Assembly: GCA_025363385.1 (NCBI GenBank)
Contig: JANYEA010000109.1
Coordinates: 1 to 46,336, forward strand
Direction of reading: 5' to 3'
Length of the DNA: 46,336 nucleotides
From: Bacteroidota bacterium
Lineage (GTDB): Bacteria > Bacteroidota > Bacteroidia > Chitinophagales > Chitinophagaceae
Every line of letters starts with the position of its first letter. Position 1 is the stretch's first letter. The position numbers were made by a program, and so were the translations under genes. The notes beneath the pieces were generated by a model. The model saw only the letters and a program-made list of their open reading frames with translations, did not search any database and had not been told where the DNA came from. This document shows positions 9,025 through 18,276 of this stretch, one piece after another.

Positions 9025-10680
9025 ATGACTGCATCGCATAACCCCCCATCGATTATTGATAGTTTTTGCCGTTTTGAGCAAACCAAGCCCAATGATCTGT
9101 TTTTATCTGAACCTGTAAATCAGGTTTACCAGCATTTTAGTTGGCAATCAGCTGGTGAAGAAATAAGAAAAATGGTAACAGCTATCCATGCAATGGGGTT
9201 ACATGAAGGAGATAAAATTGCCATACTTAGTAAAAATTGTGCCTACTGGATCATGGCCGACCTGGCCATCATGATGGCAGGATGTGTTTCTGTTCCTCTC
9301 TATCCCAATATCAGCCCAAACTCATTAAATGAATTGCTTGTTCACAGCGATGCTAAAATGATCTTTCTGGGTAAACTGGATCAACCAGAAAACATGCGGT
9401 CAGCCATTCCAAAACAGCTTATTCAAATATGTTTCCCGTTTTATCCAATTGAAAATTGCCCCACCTGGACCGATGTTACCAGAGACCAAAAACCCGTTGT
9501 TGGTAAACCTTTAATTGATGTAGACTCATTAGCATGCATCATTTATACATCTGGAACTACCGGACAACCCAAGGGGGTCATGCATACTTATCGTGCTATG
9601 AATTTTGCTGTGGCTTCATTCTTAAAAGCAAACCCAACCATTCAAACTGAGGTGTTCTTTTCTTATCTACCGCTTTGTCATGTTGCCGAAAAAATGTTAG
9701 TAGAATGCGGGGTATTATTTACTGGGAGTAGTATGTATTTTGTAGAATCGATGGATCGTTTTTCAATTAATTTACAAAATACCCAGCCTACTATTTTTTT
9801 AGCGGTTCCGCGCATTTGGGAAAAAATGCAGGAAGAGATCCTGAAAAAAATGACACAGAAAAAGCTAAATCGTATCTTATTGATACCCATTGTGTCAACT
9901 ATTTTCAAAAAGGTTATTAGAAAAAAATTAGGTCTCTCTAAAGCGCATTTTATTTTTACTGGCGCTTCTCCTATCAGTAAATCATTATTGAATTGGTATG
10001 CCTCTCTTGGAATCAACATTATGGAAGCTTATGGGATGACGGAAAACTTAGCCCTTTCTCATGCAAACCGAAAAAACAGTATCAAATTTGGTACAGTTGG
10101 AAGACCTTATGATGAAGTGGTTGTTCGTTTAGCAGCAGATCAGGAAGTTCAAGTGAAAAGCGAGGCTTCCATGAAAGGATATTATAAAGAACCTGCACTT
10201 TCAGCTGAATGTTTCGAAGATGGATTTCTCCGAACCGGTGATCAGGGTTCTATAGATGCAGATGGCTTTTTAACAATAACAGGTAGAATTAAAGACCAAT
10301 TCAAAACAAGTAAGGGAAAATATATCAGCCCGGCACCAATCGAAAACCAGCTTCTTGCCAATAATTATATCGATCAGGCTTGTGTTGTTGGCCATGCTAT
10401 GCCCCATGCATTTGCATTATGTATCCTCTCGGAATCCGCTAAAAATGTAGAAAAAATTCAACTTACGAAAGACTTAATCGCATTTTTAAAATCGGTGAAC
10501 AACAATTTAGAACACCATGAAAGGATTGCCAAACTGATTGTACTTCAGGAAGAATGGACCATCGAAAATGGAGTACTTACCCCTACCCTGAAAATAAAAA
10601 GAAACATCATTGATGCAAAATACCAAAGCCAATATGTAGGTTGGAATATTGCTAATGAAATGGTAATTTTTTGTGATTGA
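9025..10680 (+). CDS. AMP-binding long-chain fatty acid--CoA ligase
   Basis: 551 residues of the ANL superfamily, long-chain acyl-CoA synthetase type. The ATP/AMP P-loop is YTSGTTGQPKG at 174-184, the A5 motif is EAYGMTEN at 334-341, the A7-type motif is LRTGDQGSIDADGFLTITG, and the hinge with A8 is GRIKDQFKTSKGKYISPAPIE. It activates a fatty acid as acyl-AMP and then acyl-CoA, probably for the neighbouring acyltransferase. A good ribosome site (AAGGAAG) lies 6-12 bases before the ATG. The C-terminal lid domain is present in full. The chain length of the substrate cannot be read from the sequence. Confidence 0.93.
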   Translation: MTASHNPPSIIDSFCRFEQTKPNDLFLSEPVNQVYQHFSWQSAGEEIRKMVTAIHAMGLHEGDKIAILSKNCAYWIMADLAIMMAGCVSVPLYPNISPNSLNELLVHSDAKMIFLGKLDQPENMRSAIPKQLIQICFPFYPIENCPTWTDVTRDQKPVVGKPLIDVDSLACIIYTSGTTGQPKGVMHTYRAMNFAVASFLKANPTIQTEVFFSYLPLCHVAEKMLVECGVLFTGSSMYFVESMDRFSINLQNTQPTIFLAVPRIWEKMQEEILKKMTQKKLNRILLIPIVSTIFKKVIRKKLGLSKAHFIFTGASPISKSLLNWYASLGINIMEAYGMTENLALSHANRKNSIKFGTVGRPYDEVVVRLAADQEVQVKSEASMKGYYKEPALSAECFEDGFLRTGDQGSIDADGFLTITGRIKDQFKTSKGKYISPAPIENQLLANNYIDQACVVGHAMPHAFALCILSESAKNVEKIQLTKDLIAFLKSVNNNLEHHERIAKLIVLQEEWTIENGVLTPTLKIKRNIIDAKYQSQYVGWNIANEMVIFCD

Positions 10681-10779
10681 ACAGTTTCATTATGAATGCT
10701 TTATGAATTAAACCATGAAATGCAATTTTTGTATCAATTTTACGTTTTAATTCTAATCAACAGTTTAAAACAAACAGAT

Positions 10780-11667
10780 ATGAAATTTAGAAACTATGTT
10801 GGGCTTAGTTTGAGTGCATTAATGTTGTTCTCTTGCGTTAGCCAGAAACAAATGAGACAAGCTGAAGCAAAGTATGGTGAATTAAATGGTGCTTACCTTG
10901 AATTACAAGGCAAATATCGCACACTTCAAGACGAACAAAGTAAGTGTAACAACCAAGTAACCGACTTGAATACAAGGAAGTCTGCCCTGGAATCTTCAAA
11001 CGCTGATTTAAAAAATCAGATCGATTACCTAAAACAAAACAATAACACTGTTTTGAATCAATTGAAAGACCTTTCTGTGGTTACAGGTTCTCAAGCAGAG
11101 AGTATTAAAAAATCTTTGGAAAATATTGGTTCTAAAGATATTTATATCAAAGACCTTCAAGGTTCTATCGCTCGAAAAGATTCTTTGAACATGGCATTAG
11201 TCATGAACTTAAAAGGTGCAATTGGAAATCTAGACGATAAAGACATCAATATTAAAGTTGATAAAGGTGTTGTATATGTAGATATCTCTGATAAACTTTT
11301 ATTCAAAAGCGGTAGTTATGAAGTAACTGCTAGAGCGAAAGAGGTTTTAGGAAAAGTTGCAAAAGTATTGAATGCTCAACCCGATATCGAGTTTATGGTG
11401 GAAGGTCATACCGATTCACTTGCCATTAAAAGCGAGGGCATTACAGACAACTGGGACCTTAGCGTAAAACGCGCTACTACAGTTGTACGTATTTTACAAA
11501 CCACTTACGGATTAGATCCAAAAAGAATGACTGCTGCCGGACGTGGTCAATACCTTCCATTAGCTGATAACACAACTAATGAAGGTCGTGCTGCCAACCG
11601 CAGAACTAGAATTGTAATCTTACCTCAACTAGATCAATTCTTCAAATTATTAGAAACTAAGAAGTAA
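10780..11667 (+). CDS. OmpA family peptidoglycan-binding lipoprotein
   Basis: 295 residues. The N-terminus is a lipoprotein signal with lipobox LFSC (C19), so the mature protein is anchored to a membrane. Residues about 25-110 form a coiled coil rich in Gln/Asn/Lys, and the C-terminal 130 residues form an OmpA domain that binds peptidoglycan (VEGHTDS, NWDLSVKRATTVVRIL, GRGQYLPLADN, RAANRRTRIVILP). It links the outer membrane to the cell wall. The ATG at 10780 is used because the upstream in-frame extension to 10696 would bury the signal peptide. A strong terminator follows. Confidence 0.92.
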   Translation: MKFRNYVGLSLSALMLFSCVSQKQMRQAEAKYGELNGAYLELQGKYRTLQDEQSKCNNQVTDLNTRKSALESSNADLKNQIDYLKQNNNTVLNQLKDLSVVTGSQAESIKKSLENIGSKDIYIKDLQGSIARKDSLNMALVMNLKGAIGNLDDKDINIKVDKGVVYVDISDKLLFKSGSYEVTARAKEVLGKVAKVLNAQPDIEFMVEGHTDSLAIKSEGITDNWDLSVKRATTVVRILQTTYGLDPKRMTAAGRGQYLPLADNTTNEGRAANRRTRIVILPQLDQFFKLLETKK

Positions 11668-11692
11668 TAGATAGGCTAACCCAAATTCTACT

Positions 11693-11722
11693 GCCATCCT
11701 CCCAAAGAGGATGGCTCTTTTT
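11693..11722 (+). terminator. Rho-independent terminator of the OmpA-lipoprotein gene
   Basis: A 9-bp stem (GCCATCCTC at 11693-11701 with GAGGATGGC at 11707-11715), loop CCAAA, then TCTTTTT. It lies 25 bases after the stop. Confidence 0.9.
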
Positions 11723-11831
11723 ATTCCAGTATGTAAAGAATTTATGATAGATACCGCTTTTCTTCTAAAAGTTCTTTAATTTTAAAAGTACCCAACTTGG
11801 TTTATCCGGCTGATTTTAATTATCATTTTAT

Positions 11832-14231
11832 ATGTGGTTACTAAACCGAGCAATTAGACCAAAATTAATAGCAAGTTCATTGCTGTTATTATTTCTCGCT
11901 GCATCAACCTTTTCAAGAGCCGATACAATTCCTATTGCAAAACAAGGGGTATTAGATTTGCGTCAAATAGACCTGTCGGCTAACACTATTCCCATGAGCG
12001 GAGAATGGGCATTTTATTGGCACCAGCTTATTACACCAGACAGTATTCATTCAAATCCAGAATATACGGTTTATCCAAATTTATGGAACGATACTAAATT
12101 GAATGGTGTTCAACTTCCTTCAATTGGTTATGCAACCTATTATCTGAAAGTGCTGCTCCCAAAAAACAAAAGCGATCTGGCACTTTATATTCCAGATGTA
12201 TATTCCAGCTATCGGCTTTTTGTGAATGGCAAAGTATTTTCACTAAACGGAATTCCCGGTACCAGTAAAGCAAATTCAGAAGTTAACTGGGTAAGCAAAA
12301 CACTTCCCCTTGATGTTGAAAAAGATAGCCTCGTTTTAATTTTACAAATAGCAAATTACTGGCACGCAAAAGGCGGCCCCTATAAAGAAATTGCGATTGG
12401 CAATCGAACAACCATGATTCTTAACGAAGAAAAAAGTAAGGCTTATGATTATTTACTTACCGGATGTTTATTCATGGGTGGTCTTTTCTTTATAGGATTG
12501 TACCTATTTGGAAAACATGATAAAGTAATTCTGTACTTCTCGCTTTTATGCATCTCATATAGCTATCGGGTTATTGGCGGCGGCGGTTATGAGTTACACC
12601 ATATCTTCCCAGAACTTCCATTCTGGTTAACATTCCACTTAGAATATTTAAGCCTCTACGCTGTTGCATATACCTTTTCACTTTATACCTGGTATCTATA
12701 CCCACAAGATTTTAATAAAAAAGTATTAAAGTTAATGATAGTGATTAGTATTGGATTTGCCAGTGTAACACTTCTATTACCATCTATTTATTTTACAGCT
12801 ATTATTAATTATTTTCTGATTGCTATGCTGATCTTTTTTCTTTACGTTTTATACGTTTACATAGAAGCAGCTAGAAATAATAGAATAGGCGCAAAGTATT
12901 CCATATGGAGTACAACAGTAGGCTTGATTGTGAACATACTAATTGTATTAGAGCATTTCGGGATTACTAATCCACACAAAGGCTTGATATTTATTGGATA
13001 CATCGCATTTTTCTTCTTACAGTCTTTAATCCTTTCTTTTCGCTTTGCATTTGTTTTAAAAAAAGCAAAAATTGAAGCGGAACAAGGATTACAAGCAAAA
13101 AGCGAGTTTCTCTCCACAATGTCTCATGAAATTAGAACACCACTAAATTCTGTAATAGGTCTATCCAATTTATTGTTGCGGGATAAACCAAGGGAAGATC
13201 AACTGGAATATTTAAACGTCATGGTTTTTTCTGCAAACAATCTATTGTCTATTGTCAATAATATTTTAGACTTCAACAAAATAGAGGCCGGAAAAGTAAA
13301 TTTTGAATTAATTGAAATGGACCTCAATAAAATGGTAAAAAATATTATTGCAGGGTTCAAAACTTATGCAAACGACAAACAAAATGAATTGATCTTACTT
13401 AATAATTCTTCTCATGACGTTGTTGTTATGGGAGACCCTACCAGGTTAACCCAAATACTTAATAACCTTATAAATAATGCTATTAAGTTTACAAAAAAGG
13501 GGAAAGTAATTTTTTCAATGAACGTTCTAGAAAAAACAAATGATACTATTAAAGTTCAGTTTGTAATTCAAGATACTGGAATAGGAATTGACAAAAACAA
13601 ACAACAACAAATCTTTGAAAGGTTTACTCAAGCAGACTCATCCACTTCAAGAAGTTTTGGTGGTACCGGTTTAGGTTTAACCATTACAAAAATGTTACTC
13701 GACTTGCAGGGAATAGAACTTACACTTGAAAGTGAACTTAAAAAAGGCTCCACTTTTTCTTTCATTCAAAATTTTCCTTTGGTTGAAGACCATTCTACCA
13801 GTATCCTTCCTTACCAGCAATTACCCTTAGAAGAAGATATGCCTCTAAAAAATATTGATATTTTATTAGTGGAAGATAGTGAGGTAAATATTTTAGTGGC
13901 CGTTAACTTTTTAGAAAGATGGGGTGCCCGGGTGGATGTGGCTTTGAACGGACAAGAATGTTTAGACATGATAGATATAAACAGGCATAAACTTATTCTT
14001 ATGGATATCAGTATGCCTGTTATGGATGGATATACTGCCACAAAAATGCTCAGAGAAAGAGATATTCAAATACCCATCATAGCATTAACGGCTAGTCCGC
14101 CTAAAGAAATAGAACAAAAAGTAGAAACGGTGGGAATGAATGATATTGTTGTGAAACCTTTTTTACCGGAAGAATTATTTAAAAAAATATTACACTATAC
14201 CCATGTGTTCCGATCATCAGATTTAAATTGA
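11832..14231 (+). CDS. Hybrid sensor histidine kinase/response regulator with 7TMR-DISM sensor
   Basis: 799 residues. A signal peptide (1-30) leads to a periplasmic 7TMR-DISM extracellular-type domain ([15 protein letters not shown] at about 58-72, then a jelly-roll with LFVNGK), seven membrane helices about 205-405, a HisKA domain with H432 in [15 protein letters not shown], a HATPase domain ([26 protein letters not shown]), and a C-terminal receiver with D725 in [11 protein letters not shown]. There is no HPt or DNA-binding domain, so the output must pass to a separate phosphotransferase. DISM sensors often bind carbohydrates or lipids. The gene stands alone after a terminator and its stop lies nine bases from the convergent asparaginase-like gene. 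Confidence 0.92.
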   Translation: MWLLNRAIRPKLIASSLLLLFLAASTFSRADTIPIAKQGVLDLRQIDLSANTIPMSGEWAFYWHQLITPDSIHSNPEYTVYPNLWNDTKLNGVQLPSIGYATYYLKVLLPKNKSDLALYIPDVYSSYRLFVNGKVFSLNGIPGTSKANSEVNWVSKTLPLDVEKDSLVLILQIANYWHAKGGPYKEIAIGNRTTMILNEEKSKAYDYLLTGCLFMGGLFFIGLYLFGKHDKVILYFSLLCISYSYRVIGGGGYELHHIFPELPFWLTFHLEYLSLYAVAYTFSLYTWYLYPQDFNKKVLKLMIVISIGFASVTLLLPSIYFTAIINYFLIAMLIFFLYVLYVYIEAARNNRIGAKYSIWSTTVGLIVNILIVLEHFGITNPHKGLIFIGYIAFFFLQSLILSFRFAFVLKKAKIEAEQGLQAKSEFLSTMSHEIRTPLNSVIGLSNLLLRDKPREDQLEYLNVMVFSANNLLSIVNNILDFNKIEAGKVNFELIEMDLNKMVKNIIAGFKTYANDKQNELILLNNSSHDVVVMGDPTRLTQILNNLINNAIKFTKKGKVIFSMNVLEKTNDTIKVQFVIQDTGIGIDKNKQQQIFERFTQADSSTSRSFGGTGLGLTITKMLLDLQGIELTLESELKKGSTFSFIQNFPLVEDHSTSILPYQQLPLEEDMPLKNIDILLVEDSEVNILVAVNFLERWGARVDVALNGQECLDMIDINRHKLILMDISMPVMDGYTATKMLRERDIQIPIIALTASPPKEIEQKVETVGMNDIVVKPFLPEELFKKILHYTHVFRSSDLN

Positions 14232-14240
14232 TAAAATCAA

Positions 14241-14729
14241 TTATTTAATCTCTTCAAATCCACCAGTCTGTTTATTCTTGCGCACATTATCCCAGGTAAA
14301 GTAGCGGCCATTCATTGCCACGTAAACACCTTTGGGCAATGCTTGTACGAATGCCAGTGCACTTCCCAGATTGAAGAGCCCATCTGAACTTCCAAATTTA
14401 TAGGGTATCATCGCTCCTGTTAATACAATTGTTTTATCAGAAATTTCCTTTGCCAACACCGCTGCCGTTTCAGCCATGGTATCTGTACCATGCGTGATGA
14501 TGATTTTATCTTCATCTGAGTTCTGACACTGCCGTGCAATTAATTGCCTATCGTCGTCTGTCATCTCTAAACTATCTAACATCATCAGGGTTCTGATATC
14601 TACATCTACCCTGCACCGTCCTAATTTCAGTAGTTCGTTAATATGCGTGTCTTTGAAATACAATTGTCCATTCAATTCATTGTATTCCTTATCAAATGTT
14701 CCTCCGGTGATGAAAATACGTATCGACAT
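14241..14729 (-). CDS. Stand-alone asparaginase-type N-terminal domain protein
   Basis: 162 residues corresponding only to the N-terminal, catalytic domain of L-asparaginase. The first catalytic Thr lies in ITGGTFDKEY (about 7-16), the Thr-Asp pair in THGTDTMAETA (about 79-89), and a Lys that aligns with the third catalytic residue near the end (DNVRKNKQTGGF). The C-terminal domain, which in type I/II enzymes completes the active site of the partner subunit, is absent, with no sign of a broken remainder after the stop. Short proteins of this kind occur as intact genes in many bacteria, so it is probably a real one-domain amidohydrolase of uncertain substrate rather than a truncation. Confidence 0.85.
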   Translation of the reverse strand: MSIRIFITGGTFDKEYNELNGQLYFKDTHINELLKLGRCRVDVDIRTLMMLDSLEMTDDDRQLIARQCQNSDEDKIIITHGTDTMAETAAVLAKEISDKTIVLTGAMIPYKFGSSDGLFNLGSALAFVQALPKGVYVAMNGRYFTWDNVRKNKQTGGFEEIK

Positions 14730-14795
14730 AAAATGGTTTGACCAAAATTAAGAAAATAAAATAGTTATAATTGATACTCATTTTTTGGCATCTGT

Positions 14796-15640
14796 ATGCG
14801 TATCTCCTTTCTTTTGTTGGTTCTATTCTATTCTTCTTGTGCTGTTAAAACCAGGCAAGTTTTGATAGTGCCTCGTAATGAAGAAGCGGGAGTTGTGAAA
14901 TTATATTTCAGAAATAGAATAAAAAATAAAAGATAACAATACTAAAGACCTGATCGTATTGATTTATGGTTTCAATGATCCAATTCTTAGTAATATATGG
15001 GGCCATGCACAAAGTAATTCTGTTAAAGTATGACTGGGCCTGAGAAATATTCTAAACAAACTCAGTCAAAATATTCGATTAACACTACTCACATATAGTC
15101 TTGGTGCCAGTGTTGCCACGCATGCATTATTTAATCCAGGTAAATGGCCTAAAAATTATCAGAAAGAATTAGAACAAGCATATCATTCAGAAAATGTTCC
15201 TACACCCAAACAAAAAGATATTCGAATTGCCATGAAAGCACCCGCAATACCCGGTATTAAAGTGATTGATCATATTGATTATCCCATTCCAGAGAATACA
15301 GTTCCTACCATTACCAGGGTTGTTATTGGATATAATCATTTTGATTATGCCGTTACAAAAGGGGGTCTCTTTGCCTCTGCGTTTGGTTCTACCGCTCTGG
15401 GTGCCAATCATAGAATGAAGTAAATAAAACTACCCTTGCCATCAACGAAATCAATCCAAAAATCAAAGTAACCCCAGTTGATTTCTCTTTATATATTTAG
15501 AAAGATAGTTTAAGCAACAAAAAAATGCAGCGCAAATCTCCTTACAAACAAAAGGAAAATGGCGTGCAATTTTATGAATAGAATCAATACTTAGCAGTTT
15601 TTTTAAAAGCGATGATCGTCTAGTAAATTATAATTTATCG
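14796..15640 (+). pseudogene. Decayed alpha/beta-hydrolase-like lipoprotein gene
   Basis: The region can be read as one protein across lesions. ATG at 14796 opens a lipoprotein signal (MRISFLLLVLFYSSC), then VLIVPRNEEAGVVKLYF; the frame ends at TAA 14934. One frame over, DLIVLIYGFNDPILSNIWG continues to TGA 15031, at a spot where a Trp codon would fit, then resumes with LTLLTYSLGASVATHALF, a nucleophile-elbow-like S-x-G, and TRVVIGYNHFDYAVTKGG to TAA 15421. A third shift gives KTTLAINEINPKIKVTPVDF up to TAG 15498. Further fragments run towards 15640, overlapping the 3' end of the kdnB-like gene. At least two frameshifts and one internal stop make sequencing error an unlikely cause. The fold assignment is moderate. 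Confidence 0.75.
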
Positions 15641-16704
15641 TACAGTGAGCGTAATTTTTCGCGGGTCATGATTTTTTCCCAATCCTTGCCCAATGCATTT
15701 TCCCATAATGGTTTCATGCCCATGGAAACATTGATCATCTTTTCAAAATCTTCTTCCGATAAACCTTTGCAGATGCCTACTGGAATATCAATATTGTTTT
15801 TCTCTACCATCCACTTAAATTCCTTCACACCCGCAGGATAGTAATCTTCCAGATGATTCATAACAATACAATTTCCAATACCGTGTTTGGTTCCCAATAA
15901 ATAACTCAAACCATAACTCACAGCATGTGCCACACCTACTTGGGAATAAGCGATACTCATTCCACCTGCATAAGATGCCATCATCAATTGATCATCACTT
16001 TCTTCATCCCAATGATCTTTCTCTACATATATTTTCTGGCATAATTCCAATGCCTTTTCTCCATAGCTCTTACTAAATTCATTCAGAAAAGTTCCTTCTA
16101 AACTTTCAATACAATGAATATAACAATCCATACCCGTATAGAATCGCTGATTAAAAGGCGCGTCTTTAGTTAATTCAGGATCCAACACAATCTGGTCGAA
16201 GGGTGTAAAATCTGAATTCATTCCTAATTTTCTAACAGGACCAGTCAACACCGTTGTTCTGCTCACTTCAGCACCTGTACCACTTAAGGTTGGTATACCT
16301 ACTTTATAAACACCTGCTTGTTTTACCAGGTCCCACCCTTGATAATCTGCTGAAGAACCTGGGTTGGTCATCATCAGGGAAACTGCTTTTGCTAGGTCCA
16401 TTGCCGATCCACCACCAATTCCAATCACTCCACTAATGGTTCCAAATTCTGCTTTTAAATCCTCCGCTAATTTATCTACTTGAGTTGTCTTTGGTTCATA
16501 AGTAACATCAACAAACACAATTTTATCTTTACCCCTTAATGGCACACGACTGGCCAAAGGTTTACCTTCAAAAAAATGATCTACCAGAAAAATCATTGGC
16601 GCTTCACCCTTTCTTTGTGGTGCTAAAATTTCATCTAACTGATTAAAGCTACCCCGGCCATAAACCACATAGCTAACCATTTTAAAATTTCGAAAACTTG
16701 CCAT
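15628..16704 (-). CDS. kdnB: Iron-containing alcohol dehydrogenase, Kdo 8-oxidase (KdnB)-like
   Basis: 358 residues of the Fe-ADH family. Nucleotide motif IGGGSAMDLAKAVSL (96-110), PTLSGTGAEVSRT (138-150), and metal ligands D193, H197, H260 and H274 in MDCYIHCIESLEG, VAHAVSYGLSY and TKHGIGN. YGRGSFNQL, YTGMDCYIHCIESLEGTFL and GGMSIAYSQVG match what I recall of Shewanella KdnB, which oxidises Kdo at C8 so that KdnA can aminate it to 8-amino-8-deoxy-Kdo. kdsB lies 3 kb away on the same strand, supporting that role. No kdnA-like aminotransferase is in the window. Another Fe-ADH function is possible but less likely. Confidence 0.8.
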   Translation of the reverse strand: MASFRNFKMVSYVVYGRGSFNQLDEILAPQRKGEAPMIFLVDHFFEGKPLASRVPLRGKDKIVFVDVTYEPKTTQVDKLAEDLKAEFGTISGVIGIGGGSAMDLAKAVSLMMTNPGSSADYQGWDLVKQAGVYKVGIPTLSGTGAEVSRTTVLTGPVRKLGMNSDFTPFDQIVLDPELTKDAPFNQRFYTGMDCYIHCIESLEGTFLNEFSKSYGEKALELCQKIYVEKDHWDEESDDQLMMASYAGGMSIAYSQVGVAHAVSYGLSYLLGTKHGIGNCIVMNHLEDYYPAGVKEFKWMVEKNNIDIPVGICKGLSEEDFEKMINVSMGMKPLWENALGKDWEKIMTREKLRSLYDKL

Positions 16705-16778
16705 AAGATTCTATTTAAACTTAATTGATGGGGTAAAGATACATGAATTCAAAAAAAGGAAAGAATCCTAACAATTGT

Positions 16779-18266
16779 TTAAAACCAGGCTGACTTCATC
16801 TTCCAATAACGAATATTCTCGAATTTAATTTCCGATCCGTTACTAAAGAACTCCAAACCGTTTTCTGATTTTTCTGGAAAAACCTGTGCTGTAAATACAA
16901 CTGAACCATCGGCAGTATAAATTTCTACAATGGATTCATCAAAGAAAATATGCAATGCAATTTTGCCATTCATTGTTTTAAGATCTGCCGCTTTCTTATT
17001 GATGGTAGCATACTTGGCATTGAACGAACAGTTTGTATTTGTTCTATCAATAAATAGCTGTTCCAGTGTAGCATCATAACCAATTTCAAAAAAATGCCCA
17101 TTTCCAACAGCAATCCTCAAACCACCAATGGCATTTTTAGACGGAATCATATCCAGTTCCAATTCAAAACAGTTTCCTTTTTGTTTTAAACTGGCAGTTT
17201 TAGAAATCGTTCTATTTGATATATTCTCTTGAATAGCACGTAGTTTTTGCAGCGCTTTCATTGGTTGCTGAATCAATACCCAGACATCGCCCTCTTTCTT
17301 TACCGATAATTTTCTGGGCAAAGACATCGCACTCTTCCAGGGTTTAGTAGGAATCGCATTGGCATATTCCCAATTATTAACCCAACCTATACTAACTGGC
17401 TGCTTATCCGGACTATTATGATAAGTTACAGCAGCATAATAATCAGTGCCATGATCTTGTTTGTGGATCTTAGCGCCTGGCTTGTCTTCAATGAATTTGG
17501 TGCCATCAAATTCACCCACAAAATATTGCATGGTGCTATTCTGCGAAGTAAATAAAACCCACTTATATTTTCCCGGCACATTTTCAATGGGCACTTGCAA
17601 TAAATCCGGGCATTCCCAAACACCACTGAGATCTCCTGTAGGACCAAAATTGCTCAACAATTTCCACTCTTTTAAATTAGTAGAAGCATAGAAAGAAATT
17701 TGATGTTCATTGGGTTGAGATACCGCCATAATCCAACTTTTATTGGGCTCATACCAAAACACATTAGGATCTCTAAAATCTTTCTTATGCAGATCTAACA
17801 CTGGATTTCCTGTATATTTTTTCCATGTCAACCCCTCATCATTACTAAATGCCAATGCCTGTGTTTGCAAAGTATTGGTATGAGCAGTATAAATGGCAAC
17901 CAAAGATTCTTTTTTAGAATCACTTGAAAATCTAGTACTATTCTTTTTATCTACTACTGCAGAACCAGAAAATATCATTACCCCATTCTCCTCTGCAATA
18001 GCCACGGGTAATTCATTCCAATGAATCAGGTCCTTACTAGTTGCATGACCCCAACTCATATGCCCCCATACATTTCCAAATGGATTATGCTGAAAAAATA
18101 AATGATACAGGCCATTATAGTATACCAATCCATTTGGGTCGTTCATCCAGTTTTTTGCAGGACTAAAATGATATTGTGGGCGATGGGTTTCTTTAAATAA
18201 TACTTGTTCCTGTGCCTTATTTTTTCCAGCCAAAAACAAAAACATTATAAAAATAATCTTGCGCAT
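16779..18266 (-). CDS. Secreted GH32 beta-fructosidase (levanase/inulinase/invertase type)
   Basis: 495 residues with a signal peptide (about 1-18, ending KNKAQ). The catalytic triad is complete: nucleophile D43 in WMNDPNG, transition-state stabiliser D166 in FRDPNVFW, and acid/base E218 in WECPDLL. A beta-sandwich domain follows from about 355 (GLRIAVGNG, FFDESIVEIYTADGSVVFTAQVFP). It hydrolyses terminal fructose from sucrose, inulin or levan outside the cytoplasm. The sugar porter gene lies 10 bases upstream on the same strand, so the two form a fructan/sucrose cassette. There is no SusC/SusD pair, which suggests small substrates such as sucrose or released fructose. Confidence 0.93.
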   Translation of the reverse strand: MRKIIFIMFLFLAGKNKAQEQVLFKETHRPQYHFSPAKNWMNDPNGLVYYNGLYHLFFQHNPFGNVWGHMSWGHATSKDLIHWNELPVAIAEENGVMIFSGSAVVDKKNSTRFSSDSKKESLVAIYTAHTNTLQTQALAFSNDEGLTWKKYTGNPVLDLHKKDFRDPNVFWYEPNKSWIMAVSQPNEHQISFYASTNLKEWKLLSNFGPTGDLSGVWECPDLLQVPIENVPGKYKWVLFTSQNSTMQYFVGEFDGTKFIEDKPGAKIHKQDHGTDYYAAVTYHNSPDKQPVSIGWVNNWEYANAIPTKPWKSAMSLPRKLSVKKEGDVWVLIQQPMKALQKLRAIQENISNRTISKTASLKQKGNCFELELDMIPSKNAIGGLRIAVGNGHFFEIGYDATLEQLFIDRTNTNCSFNAKYATINKKAADLKTMNGKIALHIFFDESIVEIYTADGSVVFTAQVFPEKSENGLEFFSNGSEIKFENIRYWKMKSAWF

Positions 18267-18276
18267 TATTTATTTT

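Noticed and set aside
10696..10779. Upstream start for the OmpA-lipoprotein
   Set aside because: It would place 28 residues before the lipoprotein signal; ATG 10780 fits better.
15187..15423. Short open frames on both strands inside the pseudogene
   Set aside because: They are fragments or complements of one decayed gene; the joined reading across 14796-15640 explains the plus-strand piece.
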